Origin: Bacteroidales bacterium
GTDB taxonomy: Bacteria; Bacteroidota; Bacteroidia; Bacteroidales; UBA1715
DNA: 43,245 bases
Reading direction: 5' to 3'
NCBI GenBank assembly: GCA_031286165.1
Contig: JAITUU010000039.1
Span: 1-43,245 of the forward strand
Both the position numbers and the translations under genes were made by a program. How positions within the stretch are numbered: the first letter of the stretch is position 1; each line of letters opens with the position of its first letter. A model generated the notes under the pieces. The model worked only from the letters and a program-made list of their open reading frames with translations, searched no databases and was not told the DNA's origin. Shown here piece by piece: positions 20,725 to 30,534 of this stretch.

Positions 20725-23676
20725 CTATTGTTCACATAAAATTGCAAAATCGCAGTATTGACAGTTTTTCTCGAATTGCCTGCGGCTCATAGCGAGATTT
20801 TCTTCGGTAAATAATTCGTGTAATAACCTTTTAAATCGTTCGTCAAATTCTTCATGTGCTTGGTTTATGTAATCGGTCAGCATTTCTTTTTTTATGGTTA
20901 TGGGCGATTTGTAGGTGCATTTTCCGTTTTCAAACTGCACGGTATTAATATATAATAAATATGGTATGATGCTTTGTATTGTTTCGTGAGTAGGGAGTTG
21001 CAGCGTGTTGTTTTGGTGTACTAACCACGAATAAAGAAGGGTTTGAAAAACATATTTTTTGCGCTTTTCTTCGGGTTTCGGATTGAATAAATTTTCAAAA
21101 TCGCAGTTGTTTTCCGAACTGTCTTTTTTGCCGCCGGTTTTGTAATCCACTATGCGCAATATGCCGTTTTTCAAATCTATGCGGTCTATGTTGCCGCCCA
21201 CAAGTATGCGCAGAGTGCCGCATTGTATTTCTTTGGTAATGGTAATTTCGGTGCCAAGCATATAAAATGGCGCGTATTCGCAGTCCATGCGGAGTAAATT
21301 TTTGAGGTAGGTGAGTATTACCTCTATGTGAATTGTTTGCAATTCGTGCAATTCCTCAAATTGTATGGTTTCGGCTTCTTTGTGAAGCACGTTTTTTTTG
21401 TATTGTTTCACTACAATTTCGCGAAGAAGGGTTTCATTGTTCAAATACGGTTCAATATCGGTTTTTTCTATGGCTTTATCGGTACCGGTTTTTCCAATAG
21501 TGCTGTAAATTTCTTCGGCAGAATTGTGAAATACATTTCCAAACTCGTTTGCTTGCATATCATCGTTGTACGGGTCGGGCGTTTTCAATTGTTTCACGTA
21601 TTTGCAATACCATTGAAATGTGCAATCCAAGTATGTATTGAAAAACGATGGGGCGAAAAAGGGTGTGTTCGATAGATTTTTGCGATATGCAATCAATCGT
21701 TCGCGGTCGCTTGCCGAAAATACGGATTCGCTGCGGTTGATTTTTTGTGCGTAAACATTGAGTTGCACCGTTTCATACTGTATTTTTTTTTCGGATTCTA
21801 TGCGAATTTGTTGCAAAAAACGGCTCATTTCCGATTTTTTAAGCCCGGTAGAACTATTGTAGCAGCAGTGAATACTTTGCGCACAGTGGAAAAGTCGATA
21901 GAAATAGTAGGCAAATACGGCGATTTTGCGGTCTATGGTGTTGAGGTTATACGCGCGGCGAAAGGAGTGGGGTATAAATGATGTTTCGTTGCTCACGTTG
22001 GGAAAAAAATCATCGGAGGTGGAAAGCACCAGCACGTGCGCAAAATCGAGATTGCGCGTTTCGAGCACGCCCATAATTTGGATTCCGTTCACAGGGTCGC
22101 CTTCAAAAGGAATTTTGAGGTTTTGTAAGTCTTTGTCAATCAGTTGCTTGATAAGGGTGAAGTTGGGCAATACAACTTCGTTTTCGCACACATCTATCAA
22201 GCGATTGAGGGCAGTGTAGGCGCGGTAAATGCTTTCGCTCAACACGGTTTCTATGCTGTTGTGTTTGTTTGTTTGTTGCGTGCAATTTCCCTGAGCCACA
22301 AGTTGCAATAGTTGTACGCAGCGGTGAAGCAGTTGCTTTGCTTCTTCCACAGGTGTTATAAAGGGTGTAATGGCAAAGTCTGCAAAATCGGCGATTTTTA
22401 CAAAATAGTCGCGATTTTTTTTGAAGGCTGTAATTGTTTCGTGATAGGCTTTGGGTAAAAACTGAAAAAACGGGTGTTCGAGCAAAGGAAGTATTTTTTG
22501 AAAACGCAGATTTTTTTTGTTTTTTTCTTTGTGTATATAGAGTTGCACATCGAGAAACGTTTGTAACAGATTGTACAAACTCGTTTCCTTGAAAGGATAG
22601 CCCATGGTAATATTTACTTTCGTGGTATGTTCGCCAATTTTTGCCGGAAGACTTGCAAGTACGGCGGGTAGCAGAGTTTCATTGCCCAGCACTATGGCAA
22701 TGTCGGAAAGAGAAGTACAGCGTTTTTCGATTGTTTGTAACCACGATTGCACATAACCCACCTGCGCGTGCTCCGATGCGGCGGAAATGATGCAGATTTC
22801 TTGTTTGGGATTGGAAAATCGTTTGTTATGGAAGTCAAAACCTGCGGCTTGTGGAAATTTTTGCAAATTTTCACGAATAAAAAGCCCGGCTTCCATGCTG
22901 TCGTTATTTTTGTAATAGAGGTCGTAATCCCAATAAAATCGAGTAGAATAGAGTGTTTTAATGGTGGAAAACAGGTTTTGTTCCACTCGATTGAGTACAT
23001 TGAACCCCACTATGGCAACAGTTTCGTAAGTTTCGAGTGCTGAAAATTGCTGATTTTCGTACACACTGCGATAGAGCATACCGGAATAGGCAAGCGATTG
23101 GGCTTCCAAATCGCGCTTAAACTGCACGTAAATCTCGGCAAGTGAGTTCCACAGTGAGGAAAATCGCTGGATGGGTTCGGAATTTGCGTTCCATTTTTGG
23201 CAGGCAGCAAAAAAATCTGCTAAAATTTTTTTTTGCTCATCGCTTAAAAAATCGAATTGCGATTCAAATGCTTGATAATCTTCAATGTTTTTGAATAATT
23301 GCGCGGCATCTGCCAAATTTTTGTCAATGTCATCGAAATCGTGCAAGAGTGTTTTTCCCCACGAGTAAAATTCATCGAAGGTTTCGAGTGCTTCCTGCGG
23401 ATTTTTGCGGTAAAAAACTTCTTTGTAGGCTTTGTATAAATGCGCTAAAAGAGTGAGTTCATCGGCAAGGTGCAGCGGCGAATCGGTACTCACAAATTCA
23501 CTAATGGTGCTGTATGTGGGCGCAAAAAATGTTTTTTGGAGTTGCGCATAGAGTGCTTGATTGAAAAACACAGAGGCGCGTTTGTTGGGAAAGAGTATCA
23601 GCGTTTTTGAAAAATCGCCACCTGTGTGGCGAATAAGGTCGGCAGCAACTTGTGAAAGAAAAAAATCGGTGTGCAT
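20725..23676 (-). CDS. addB: AddB-like PD-(D/E)XK nuclease, Bacteroidetes type
   Basis: The 983-residue protein matches the Bacteroidetes AddB/RecB-type exonuclease subunit, which with AddA processes double-strand breaks. The N-terminal part (FSKTLILFPNKRASVFFNQAL) is a degenerate helicase core without a full Walker A. The C-terminal nuclease carries GGNIDRIDL and then RIVDYKTG near 840, the Asp and Asp-x-Lys of the RecB nuclease. Cysteines in LDCTFQWYC (about 685) and in CQYCDFAILC (about 970-980) fit the four-Cys iron-sulfur cluster of AddB. The addA partner is not in the window. Frame and length are intact. Confidence 0.85.
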   Translation of the reverse strand: MHTDFFLSQVAADLIRHTGGDFSKTLILFPNKRASVFFNQALYAQLQKTFFAPTYSTISEFVSTDSPLHLADELTLLAHLYKAYKEVFYRKNPQEALETFDEFYSWGKTLLHDFDDIDKNLADAAQLFKNIEDYQAFESQFDFLSDEQKKILADFFAACQKWNANSEPIQRFSSLWNSLAEIYVQFKRDLEAQSLAYSGMLYRSVYENQQFSALETYETVAIVGFNVLNRVEQNLFSTIKTLYSTRFYWDYDLYYKNNDSMEAGLFIRENLQKFPQAAGFDFHNKRFSNPKQEICIISAASEHAQVGYVQSWLQTIEKRCTSLSDIAIVLGNETLLPAVLASLPAKIGEHTTKVNITMGYPFKETSLYNLLQTFLDVQLYIHKEKNKKNLRFQKILPLLEHPFFQFLPKAYHETITAFKKNRDYFVKIADFADFAITPFITPVEEAKQLLHRCVQLLQLVAQGNCTQQTNKHNSIETVLSESIYRAYTALNRLIDVCENEVVLPNFTLIKQLIDKDLQNLKIPFEGDPVNGIQIMGVLETRNLDFAHVLVLSTSDDFFPNVSNETSFIPHSFRRAYNLNTIDRKIAVFAYYFYRLFHCAQSIHCCYNSSTGLKKSEMSRFLQQIRIESEKKIQYETVQLNVYAQKINRSESVFSASDRERLIAYRKNLSNTPFFAPSFFNTYLDCTFQWYCKYVKQLKTPDPYNDDMQANEFGNVFHNSAEEIYSTIGKTGTDKAIEKTDIEPYLNNETLLREIVVKQYKKNVLHKEAETIQFEELHELQTIHIEVILTYLKNLLRMDCEYAPFYMLGTEITITKEIQCGTLRILVGGNIDRIDLKNGILRIVDYKTGGKKDSSENNCDFENLFNPKPEEKRKKYVFQTLLYSWLVHQNNTLQLPTHETIQSIIPYLLYINTVQFENGKCTYKSPITIKKEMLTDYINQAHEEFDERFKRLLHELFTEENLAMSRRQFEKNCQYCDFAILCEQ

Positions 23677-23725
23677 TACAAAGAATTTGTTTACATGAGT
23701 AAAGACGCAAAAATACGGTTTATTT

Positions 23726-23754
23726 TTGGAATATAAAATAATTTTCTACCTTTG
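23726..23754 (+). promoter_or_regulatory. promoter of the flippase gene
   Basis: TTG (23726-23728), 18 bases, then TACCTTTG (23747-23754). This gives a leader of about 120 bases before the flippase ATG. The divergent addB gene starts at 23676. Confidence 0.55.
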
Positions 23755-23878
23755 TCGTGAAGTATGTTATGTGCTTAAATTACTGTGTAATAGATAGTTA
23801 ATGAAATTCTCGTAATGCAAAATGATTGTTATGAGAATTACATTTGACCTTTAAAAAGAAAAAATCAAACATAAACCG

Positions 23879-25324
23879 ATGAAACGAACCTTTATCATAA
23901 ATCTCATTCTTTTGGTTTTTCTCAATTTGTTGGTAAAACCATTTTGGATTTTTGGTATTGACCGCACCGTGCAAAATACGGTGGGTGCGCATGATTACGG
24001 TATGTATGCGGCGTTGTTCAGTCTTTCCATTATCCTGAATATTTTTCTTGATATGGGCATTACTAATTTCAATAATCGCAATATTGCACAGCACAATCAT
24101 TTGTTGCAGAAATATTTTTCCAATATGGTGGTACTCAAATTATTACTCGCTGTTTTGTATGCTGCAATCGGTGCTGTAATAGGGCTTTTTCTTCACTTCG
24201 ATGCGCAGCGATGGGTATTGTTCGCATTTTTGCTTTTCAATCAATTTTTACTTTCGCTGGTGCTTTATTTGCGTTCCAATATTTCGGGATTGCAGTATTT
24301 CAAAACCGACAGCCTCATTTCGGTGGTGGATAGACTGTTGCTCATTGCGCTGTGTGGATTTTTACTGCTTGCACACCGCAATTCGTTTACCATAGAGTGC
24401 TTTGTGTATGCGCAAACGATTGCATATATGCTCACGGCAATTATCGCCTTTGTGTTTGTGTATCGCAAAGCACAATTTTTTCGCTTGCGATTCAATGCTG
24501 CGTTTTTGAAATTGATTGTAAAACAAAGTTATCCCTTTGCGCTTTTGGTATTGCTCATGGGACTTTATACCCGCATGGATATGGTAATGCTGGAAACTAT
24601 GCTGCCCACCGGTGCCGAACAAGCCGGTGTGTATGCGCAGTCTTTCCGCATACTCGATGCGGTAACTGCTTTTGCCTACTTGTTTTCCACGCTGCTTCTG
24701 CCTATGTTTGCCCGAATGCTTAAACACCGCGAACCGGTGGGGCAACTCACACATTTGTCGTTTTTGCTACTCATAGTGCCTACGCTGGTATTTGTGATAA
24801 CTACAATTACCTACAAAACCGAATTAATGACTCTCATGTATCACGACCACGTGCGCGAATCGGCGCAGATATACGGCATTTTAATACTGAGTTTTGTGCC
24901 TATTTCGAGTGCCTATATTTTTGGAACGCTACTCACTGCAAATAATAATTTGAAAACACTCAATATAATAGCCGGCGGCGGTATGCTGCTCAATTTTGCG
25001 CTCAATTATGCGGTAATTCCTCGCTACGGCGCGCTTGGGGCGGCTTTGGCAAGCGTGCTTACACAGTACATAACCTGCGCTTTGCAAATGTTTATGTGTA
25101 AACGAATTTTTACATTTTCTTTTCCCTTCAAATCGCTTGCGCTGCTTTTGCTATGTTGCATAATTACCGTACTTTTGTGCTATTATGGTAAAAAAATGTT
25201 GAATTTACATTGGATATATACCATGATTTACACTATGATAGCCGGATTTTGTTCTGCTTTTGCACTTCGCTTAATTTCGGTGAAAGATTTGGTGAATACT
25301 ATTAAAAAACAAGAATTGCAATGA
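23879..25324 (+). CDS. oligosaccharide flippase / polysaccharide export protein (MOP superfamily)
   Basis: The 481-residue protein has about 12-14 membrane segments and an N-terminal region resembling Wzx-like polysaccharide transporters (FWIFGIDRTVQNTVG, then the DYGMYAALFS segment). Such proteins flip lipid-linked sugars across the inner membrane for export. It overlaps the next gene by 4 bases. Glycosyl and surface-polymer genes follow downstream on the opposite strand. Confidence 0.85.
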   Translation: MKRTFIINLILLVFLNLLVKPFWIFGIDRTVQNTVGAHDYGMYAALFSLSIILNIFLDMGITNFNNRNIAQHNHLLQKYFSNMVVLKLLLAVLYAAIGAVIGLFLHFDAQRWVLFAFLLFNQFLLSLVLYLRSNISGLQYFKTDSLISVVDRLLLIALCGFLLLAHRNSFTIECFVYAQTIAYMLTAIIAFVFVYRKAQFFRLRFNAAFLKLIVKQSYPFALLVLLMGLYTRMDMVMLETMLPTGAEQAGVYAQSFRILDAVTAFAYLFSTLLLPMFARMLKHREPVGQLTHLSFLLLIVPTLVFVITTITYKTELMTLMYHDHVRESAQIYGILILSFVPISSAYIFGTLLTANNNLKTLNIIAGGGMLLNFALNYAVIPRYGALGAALASVLTQYITCALQMFMCKRIFTFSFPFKSLALLLLCCIITVLLCYYGKKMLNLHWIYTMIYTMIAGFCSAFALRLISVKDLVNTIKKQELQ

Positions 25325-26157
25325 CACACGGAAAAAATATATTACGGATTTTGATAGGTTTTGCAGCACTTTTCGCCGTACTGTGCGCCACTTCCTGCGA
25401 AGAAGAAATGAAGGATTTTGAAGTAGAAACTGCCCAGTCGCGCCTTGTGATAGATGCCGAGTGCAATGCCATGAAAGGTGCTATTACGGTACGTTTGTCG
25501 CGAACGGTGTCGTTTGTGAGTAGCGAAAAAAATCCTCCCGTGAGCGGCGCAACTATCACGCTGCGCTACAATTCCACAACGCTGAATTTGATAGAAATGA
25601 GCGAAGGGCTGTATGTGGCATACGCGCTCTTTCCCGAAAAAACGAGGTATGAACTCACGGTGGAGGCAGAAGGAGAAACCTATACGGCAACTTCGTATAT
25701 GCCCCAACGAGTGAATTTTACCGATGTTACCTACGAAAAAATTACGCACAATCCCATGTTTCCGAGTATAGAATATGGCGGCGACACTACGTATATGGTA
25801 ACACTTTCGTTTTTAGACCCTCAGGCGGAAGATAATTTTTACAGAGTGGTAATTTATAGAAACGACACCCTTGCTCACCGCGACCTTACCATTATGAACG
25901 ATACGTATTTCACTGCCGATACCATACATTACTCGCCGTGGCAACGATTTTACGAAAACGATGTCCTCTCGCTTGAATTGCGTTCGTTCGACCGCACAGC
26001 ATATCGCTTTTATTCTTCCATGCAGGCGGCAATGGAAGCGGGCGGCGCGTTTTCGGTTCCTGATAATCCTATTTCCAATTTTTCGGGTGGTGCGCTGGGG
26101 CATTTTACCGCGTTTTCGGGCGACAAATACACGCTGGCATTGAATCGCTTGGAATAA
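25321..26157 (+). CDS. DUF4249-family outer lipoprotein
   Basis: The 278-residue protein has a lipoprotein signal peptide with lipobox ATSC (Cys about 27). It then has the DUF4249 pattern: SRLVIDAECN, GAITVRLSRTVSF, PPVSGATITL, EGLYVAYALFP and YELTVEAEGETYTA. Members of this family are usually encoded next to TonB-dependent receptors; none is seen in this window. Translation is probably coupled to the flippase through the ATGA overlap. The convergent Stealth gene begins 2 bases after its stop. Confidence 0.85.
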   Translation: MTHGKNILRILIGFAALFAVLCATSCEEEMKDFEVETAQSRLVIDAECNAMKGAITVRLSRTVSFVSSEKNPPVSGATITLRYNSTTLNLIEMSEGLYVAYALFPEKTRYELTVEAEGETYTATSYMPQRVNFTDVTYEKITHNPMFPSIEYGGDTTYMVTLSFLDPQAEDNFYRVVIYRNDTLAHRDLTIMNDTYFTADTIHYSPWQRFYENDVLSLELRSFDRTAYRFYSSMQAAMEAGGAFSVPDNPISNFSGGALGHFTAFSGDKYTLALNRLE

Positions 26158-26159
26158 GG

Positions 26160-27161
26160 CTATTTTTCAAACGAAGATTTTTCGGGCAGCAGTTTTTCAA
26201 ACGCCGCGTTGATAGTGGCTTTTGTTTGCTCAAAATGTTGAATATCGTTGCTGTCGTTAATGCAAAAAAGTGCGTATTTTTGTTTTACAATATAATCGGC
26301 AATTCGCCCGGCATCGCGGTCGGTAATCCAATCGGTTGATGTATCTTTCATGGTGTGTGGAACAAAATTTCCACTTAAAAGTTGCTCGTAGCGCATTACC
26401 CATTGCAATACATCGGTATAATTCCGAAAGCGATTTTTACAAGTTCCGTCTAACGTTTCAAACTCTTCTTGCCACAGTGTTTTATACGTAGATTTAAGAA
26501 ACGGTATTGCCACATGCGGATTTTTCAATCCCACATTGGTGGCGTATGGCAACAAACACAGATTTTTCAACATTGTCAATATGCCGTATTGGGGATTAAA
26601 CCATTTGGAAATATTGTTTTTTATGGCACTATTGAATGGGTATCGTTTTTGCATGAGATGAATACTGTTCAATATGTAATGTCCAAAGGGCAGCGTTGGC
26701 GGAATGGGGGTCAGCGTTGCCATATCTACCGGTTTCCCTTGTTTGAAAAATCGTGTTCTATCTGTTTTGCGTCCCAAAAACATATCGTCATCAAACAGCA
26801 CAAAATGCTCGGAAATACCTTGTATTCGGTGTGTATTTAACGTGTTTGGAAAGGTGCTGAATGTGGGTAAATATTCCGCCGGAATAAAATCTGAGTGTTT
26901 TACAATGTTGAGTTTCGGGGCATCGGTTTTGAGCCATTTCGGTAGATGCCCCCAAGTAACCAAGTGAATTTTGTTCACCCAAGGCGCAAATTTCTCTACG
27001 CTGCGAAACCAATACTGTAAATTATTCCAATCGCGCATGCGAGCAATGGACATATCTATGCCTTTTTCTTCTTTGTAATATTTTTTGTAATCGGTTTGCC
27101 ACGCGGGGTCGTTGCCATCGAGCCATGTAACTACAAAATCTATGGGATAATTTTCTTGCAT
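26160..27161 (-). CDS. Stealth-family sugar-phosphate transferase
   Basis: The 333-residue protein has the conserved Stealth regions: CR1 IDFVVTWLDGNDPAW; CR2 with RMRDWNNLQYWFRSVEKFAP, WVNKIHLVTWGHLPKWL and then SEHFVLFDDDMFL; and CR3/CR4 with NPHVAIPFLKS and later WITDRDAGRI. Stealth enzymes transfer hexose-1-phosphates or related units to build phosphate-linked capsule-like polymers. It lies downstream of and on the same strand as the SDR-cytidylyltransferase fusion, so they may act together. The gene is intact. Confidence 0.85.
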   Translation of the reverse strand: MQENYPIDFVVTWLDGNDPAWQTDYKKYYKEEKGIDMSIARMRDWNNLQYWFRSVEKFAPWVNKIHLVTWGHLPKWLKTDAPKLNIVKHSDFIPAEYLPTFSTFPNTLNTHRIQGISEHFVLFDDDMFLGRKTDRTRFFKQGKPVDMATLTPIPPTLPFGHYILNSIHLMQKRYPFNSAIKNNISKWFNPQYGILTMLKNLCLLPYATNVGLKNPHVAIPFLKSTYKTLWQEEFETLDGTCKNRFRNYTDVLQWVMRYEQLLSGNFVPHTMKDTSTDWITDRDAGRIADYIVKQKYALFCINDSNDIQHFEQTKATINAAFEKLLPEKSSFEK

Positions 27162-27229
27162 TTGTTCTTATTTTAGATAATGCTTTAAATGATTGATTAT
27201 TACTATTTATAGTGTGTTTTTGCCTGTAA

Positions 27230-28387
27230 CTATTGTGCCAATGTATCAATTTTTGCATCAATCACGGTGCGTAGTTGGGTGCTGCTGGTGCTTTGTGTGT
27301 AGGGGAAATAGATAATTTTCACATCGGTATGTTTAAAAAATTCTTCGTAGCGGTTGAAACGTTCGCTGCCTTTGTAATCGCTGCCCACGAAGAGAAAATC
27401 GTAGTTGATTTCGGCGTAGGCATCAATATCTTCGGTGTGCGATGCAACTACGTTATCAACATATTTGATATTTTTCACAATTTCAAATCGTTCTTCAAAG
27501 GGTATAAACGCTTGTTTCCCTTTGTGTAGCGCATCTCTGTGAACCCCTACCACCAAATAATCGCAGTATTCTTTGGCGCGGCGCAGCAGGTTTAAATGTC
27601 CAATGTGAAATAAATCAAAGGTCCCGCTCAAATACCCGATTTTGAGTTGCGGTTTTTCGCTTTTTCGCGTTGAGTTTTGTTTGTATTTGTAACTTTGCAC
27701 GCCAAATTCATGGGGATTTTCGGTGTAATTGCGCAACACTGTTTCGTAAATTTCCTCAAATTGCGGAATGAACAGCGTTTGTTTTGCATACATTTTTTCA
27801 AGAATTTCTTGCGCCAATTGTTTGATTTTCTCTAAATCGTTTTCGCCACCATTGAAACGAGTGCCGGCAATACTTCCGGGCGATACGTTCAAAATTCGGT
27901 TCTGAGTGCCGTGTTGCTCCAATTCTATGTTCACACTTTCTATGAATTTGCACACGGCGGATTTTGTAGCACCATATACGGCAAAAAGGGGAGAAGACAC
28001 CAATCCGGCAATGCTGCCCATTACGGCGCAGTGAAAATTGGCGGTTGATTGTATTTTTTCGTAGAAAAATTTGATAATGCGGCACACAACTTCGGCGTTT
28101 ACCGTAACACTATTCACAATTTCGGCATCGGTAATGCTGCTAAAATCGGCAACTCTGCCAAATCCGGCAGTGATGATGAGGGTGTCTATATCGGCGAATT
28201 GTTGCAACACCGAAGGCTCGAAATGGAGTAAATTACAGTGAAAAAACACTACGTTTTCGCCCAAATGTTTCGCCGGAGCAGTTTTATCTATCACATACAC
28301 AGTGCCGTAATTGCGTTGCAGCAATTCCTGCGCCAAAGCCAATCCAATTCCGTTACTGCCGCCTACTACTAATGCTTTTTGTTTCAT
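27230..28387 (-). CDS. SDR oxidoreductase fused to TagD-like cytidylyltransferase
   Basis: The 385-residue protein has two domains. The first (about 1-215) is a short-chain dehydrogenase: GGSNGIGLAL binds NAD(P), and YGATK supplies the catalytic Tyr-x3-Lys after Ser in MGSIAG. The second (about 255-385) is a nucleotidyltransferase like glycerol-3-phosphate cytidylyltransferase, with GTFDLFHIGH and a late STSSTQLR. A reductase joined to a CTP-transferase suggests one protein making a CDP-activated sugar alcohol, as the separate or fused TarJ/TarI or Bcs1-type enzymes do for ribitol. Which sugar phosphate is used is unknown. The Stealth gene follows 68 bases downstream. Confidence 0.8.
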   Translation of the reverse strand: MKQKALVVGGSNGIGLALAQELLQRNYGTVYVIDKTAPAKHLGENVVFFHCNLLHFEPSVLQQFADIDTLIITAGFGRVADFSSITDAEIVNSVTVNAEVVCRIIKFFYEKIQSTANFHCAVMGSIAGLVSSPLFAVYGATKSAVCKFIESVNIELEQHGTQNRILNVSPGSIAGTRFNGGENDLEKIKQLAQEILEKMYAKQTLFIPQFEEIYETVLRNYTENPHEFGVQSYKYKQNSTRKSEKPQLKIGYLSGTFDLFHIGHLNLLRRAKEYCDYLVVGVHRDALHKGKQAFIPFEERFEIVKNIKYVDNVVASHTEDIDAYAEINYDFLFVGSDYKGSERFNRYEEFFKHTDVKIIYFPYTQSTSSTQLRTVIDAKIDTLAQ

Positions 28388-28436
28388 TTTTTGTGTTCAA
28401 AGAGAAAGCAAAGGTAGGAAAAAATGCCGAAATACC

Positions 28437-30245
28437 TTAGGTTTCTATGGTAAAATAGTGCTTCACCACTTCGGCTTTTTTTTGCCCTATCACTGTTGCC
28501 AATTCTTCTATTGATGCCGATTGTATGCCGCCAATGGTTTTGAATTTTTTGAGGAGCAATTCCGCAGTTTTTTCGCCAATACCTTCAATAGAAGTTAATT
28601 CGGAACTGATAAAAAATTTCGAGCGTTGATTGCGATGATGAGTAATACCAAAGCGGTGGGCTTCGTTGCGCAGGTTTTGAATTACTTTGAGTGTTTCGCT
28701 GGTTTTGCTCAAATACAGCGGCACGGGGTCGTTGGGGAAAAATATTTCTTCCAAACGTTTTGCTATGCCTATGAGTTGCACTTTTTCAAAAATTCCTAAT
28801 TGTTTGAAAATTTTTACCGCCGAACTCAATTGACCTTTTCCTCCATCTACAATTACTAATTGCGGCAAGGGTGCATGTTCGGCAAGCAGGCGCGAATAGC
28901 GGCGCGTGAGAATTTCTTCCATCGAAGCAAAATCGTTTGGACCTTCTACGGTGCGAATATTGAAATGTCGATAATCTGCTTTGCTGGGTTTTGCGTTTTT
29001 GAACACCACGCAGGCTGCCACCGGAAAACTGCCGCCAATGTTGGAATTGTCGAAACATTCTATGTGTACCGGCAGTTCTCGCAGGTGCAAATCGGCTTTC
29101 ATGGTTTCCAAAATCCGTTTGCTGTGGCGTTCGGGGTCCACGTTTTTCAAATTCTTCAATTTTTCCAACTGAAACTGTTTCGCATTGCGCTCCGAAAGGT
29201 CTAAGAGTGCTTTTTTATCGCCTTTCTGCGGAACCACGTAGTGCGTGTTGGAGAAGGTAAAATCGGGAATTATGGGCACAATAATTTCGTGAGCAGTACT
29301 CGGAATTTTTTGCCGAATTTCTATCATAGCCATCGCAAGCAGTTCTTCGGGCGTTTCTTCCAACTGTTTTTTGATTTCCATAGTGTGCATTTGAATAACG
29401 GCACCATTTTGCACTTTCAAAAAATTTACGTAGGCAACGTCCATATCCATAAGAATTGAAAATACATCTACATTGCTAATCGTTTGACTTACAATGGTTG
29501 AGCGACTTTTGTAAGACTCAAGTTGTTCCAATTGTTTTTTGATAACGCCGGCTTGTTCAAATTGCAATAGTTCCACATGTGCCTGCATACGAATTTTGAG
29601 CAGAGCAATTACTTCGGAAATATTGCCGCGCAAAATATTCTTAATATCTTGAATATTACGCATATAATCGTCTTCCGATTGCTTACCTTCGCAGGGTGCA
29701 AGGCAATTTTTTAGGTGATATTGCAGGCAACTTTGAAATTTTCCTTTGGCAATCGCCGCCGGCTCCAAATTGAGTTTGCAGGTACGCAGTTGATACATAG
29801 TGTGCAACATATCGAGCAAAAAACGCGCTAATTTAATATTGGCGTAGGGTCCAAAATACTGCGAACCGTCTTTTATGTAATTGCGCGTAAAAAAAATACG
29901 GGGAAATCCTTCGTTTTTGATTACTATCCAAGGAAAGGTTTTGTCGTCTTTGAGCAGAATATTGTAGCGCGGACGATTTTTTTTTATCAAATTATTTTCG
30001 AGTAAAAGGGCGTCTTCTTCGCTTTCTACCACCAAGTGTTTGATGGTTTCAATTTTACGCACAAGCACCGTAGTTCGTGCCGAATCGTGCTCTTTGCTAA
30101 AATATTGATTAACTCGTTTTTTGAGATTTTTTGCCTTCCCCACATACAAAAGCGTGCCAACCTTATCGAAAAATTGATACACTCCCGGATTGTCGGGCAG
30201 GGCAGCAAGCAGTTGTTTTATATGTTTTTTTACTTCGGCAGGCAT
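28437..30245 (-). CDS. uvrC: UvrC, excinuclease ABC subunit C
   Basis: The 602-residue product has the GIY-YIG nuclease domain at the start (NPGVYQFFDKVGTLLYVG and KAKNLKKRVNQYF), a UVR segment near 200-235, the RNase H-like C-terminal nuclease (HIECFDNSNIGGSFPVAACV, with LVIVDGGKGQL), and two helix-hairpin-helix repeats at the end (TSIEGIGEKTAELLL and IGGIQSASIEELATVIG). It makes the two incisions of nucleotide excision repair with UvrA and UvrB, which are encoded elsewhere. Length is normal. Confidence 0.97.
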   Translation of the reverse strand: MPAEVKKHIKQLLAALPDNPGVYQFFDKVGTLLYVGKAKNLKKRVNQYFSKEHDSARTTVLVRKIETIKHLVVESEEDALLLENNLIKKNRPRYNILLKDDKTFPWIVIKNEGFPRIFFTRNYIKDGSQYFGPYANIKLARFLLDMLHTMYQLRTCKLNLEPAAIAKGKFQSCLQYHLKNCLAPCEGKQSEDDYMRNIQDIKNILRGNISEVIALLKIRMQAHVELLQFEQAGVIKKQLEQLESYKSRSTIVSQTISNVDVFSILMDMDVAYVNFLKVQNGAVIQMHTMEIKKQLEETPEELLAMAMIEIRQKIPSTAHEIIVPIIPDFTFSNTHYVVPQKGDKKALLDLSERNAKQFQLEKLKNLKNVDPERHSKRILETMKADLHLRELPVHIECFDNSNIGGSFPVAACVVFKNAKPSKADYRHFNIRTVEGPNDFASMEEILTRRYSRLLAEHAPLPQLVIVDGGKGQLSSAVKIFKQLGIFEKVQLIGIAKRLEEIFFPNDPVPLYLSKTSETLKVIQNLRNEAHRFGITHHRNQRSKFFISSELTSIEGIGEKTAELLLKKFKTIGGIQSASIEELATVIGQKKAEVVKHYFTIET

Positions 30246-30266
30246 GAAATATGTTGGAAGAAAATG

Positions 30267-30533
30267 CTATTTTTTACCATAGGGGCTTAAATATCGAACG
30301 ATGTTAAGAGATTCGTCTTCAACATAATACACAATTCGTTCCTTATTTGTAAGGCGGCGCGACCATAAACCGGTTAGTGCGTATTTCAATGCTTCGGGTT
30401 TCCCTGTTTCTTCGTAAGGATTTGTAAGCATTTCAGTGATAAGTGTTACTAATTTTTGTTGTACGGCTTTCGGATACGACTTTTTTATTTTGAGTTTATC
30501 CTTTCTTGCTTCATCTGATTCAAACAATTCCAT
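30267..30533 (-). CDS. YoeB/Txe-type RelE-superfamily toxin, probably impaired
   Basis: The 88-residue protein has the YoeB/Txe core: GKPEALKYALTGLWSRRLTN and ERIVYYVEDESL, which contain the catalytic Glu and Arg. Family members end in His-Tyr (for example -GHY-) that helps cleave mRNA. Here the corresponding segment reads LSPYG, so the His is missing. The toxin may be inactive. The upstream antitoxin gene carries an in-frame stop and is separated by a single base, as expected for a coupled but decayed pair. Confidence 0.75.
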   Translation of the reverse strand: MELFESDEARKDKLKIKKSYPKAVQQKLVTLITEMLTNPYEETGKPEALKYALTGLWSRRLTNKERIVYYVEDESLNIVRYLSPYGKK

Positions 30534-30534
30534 A

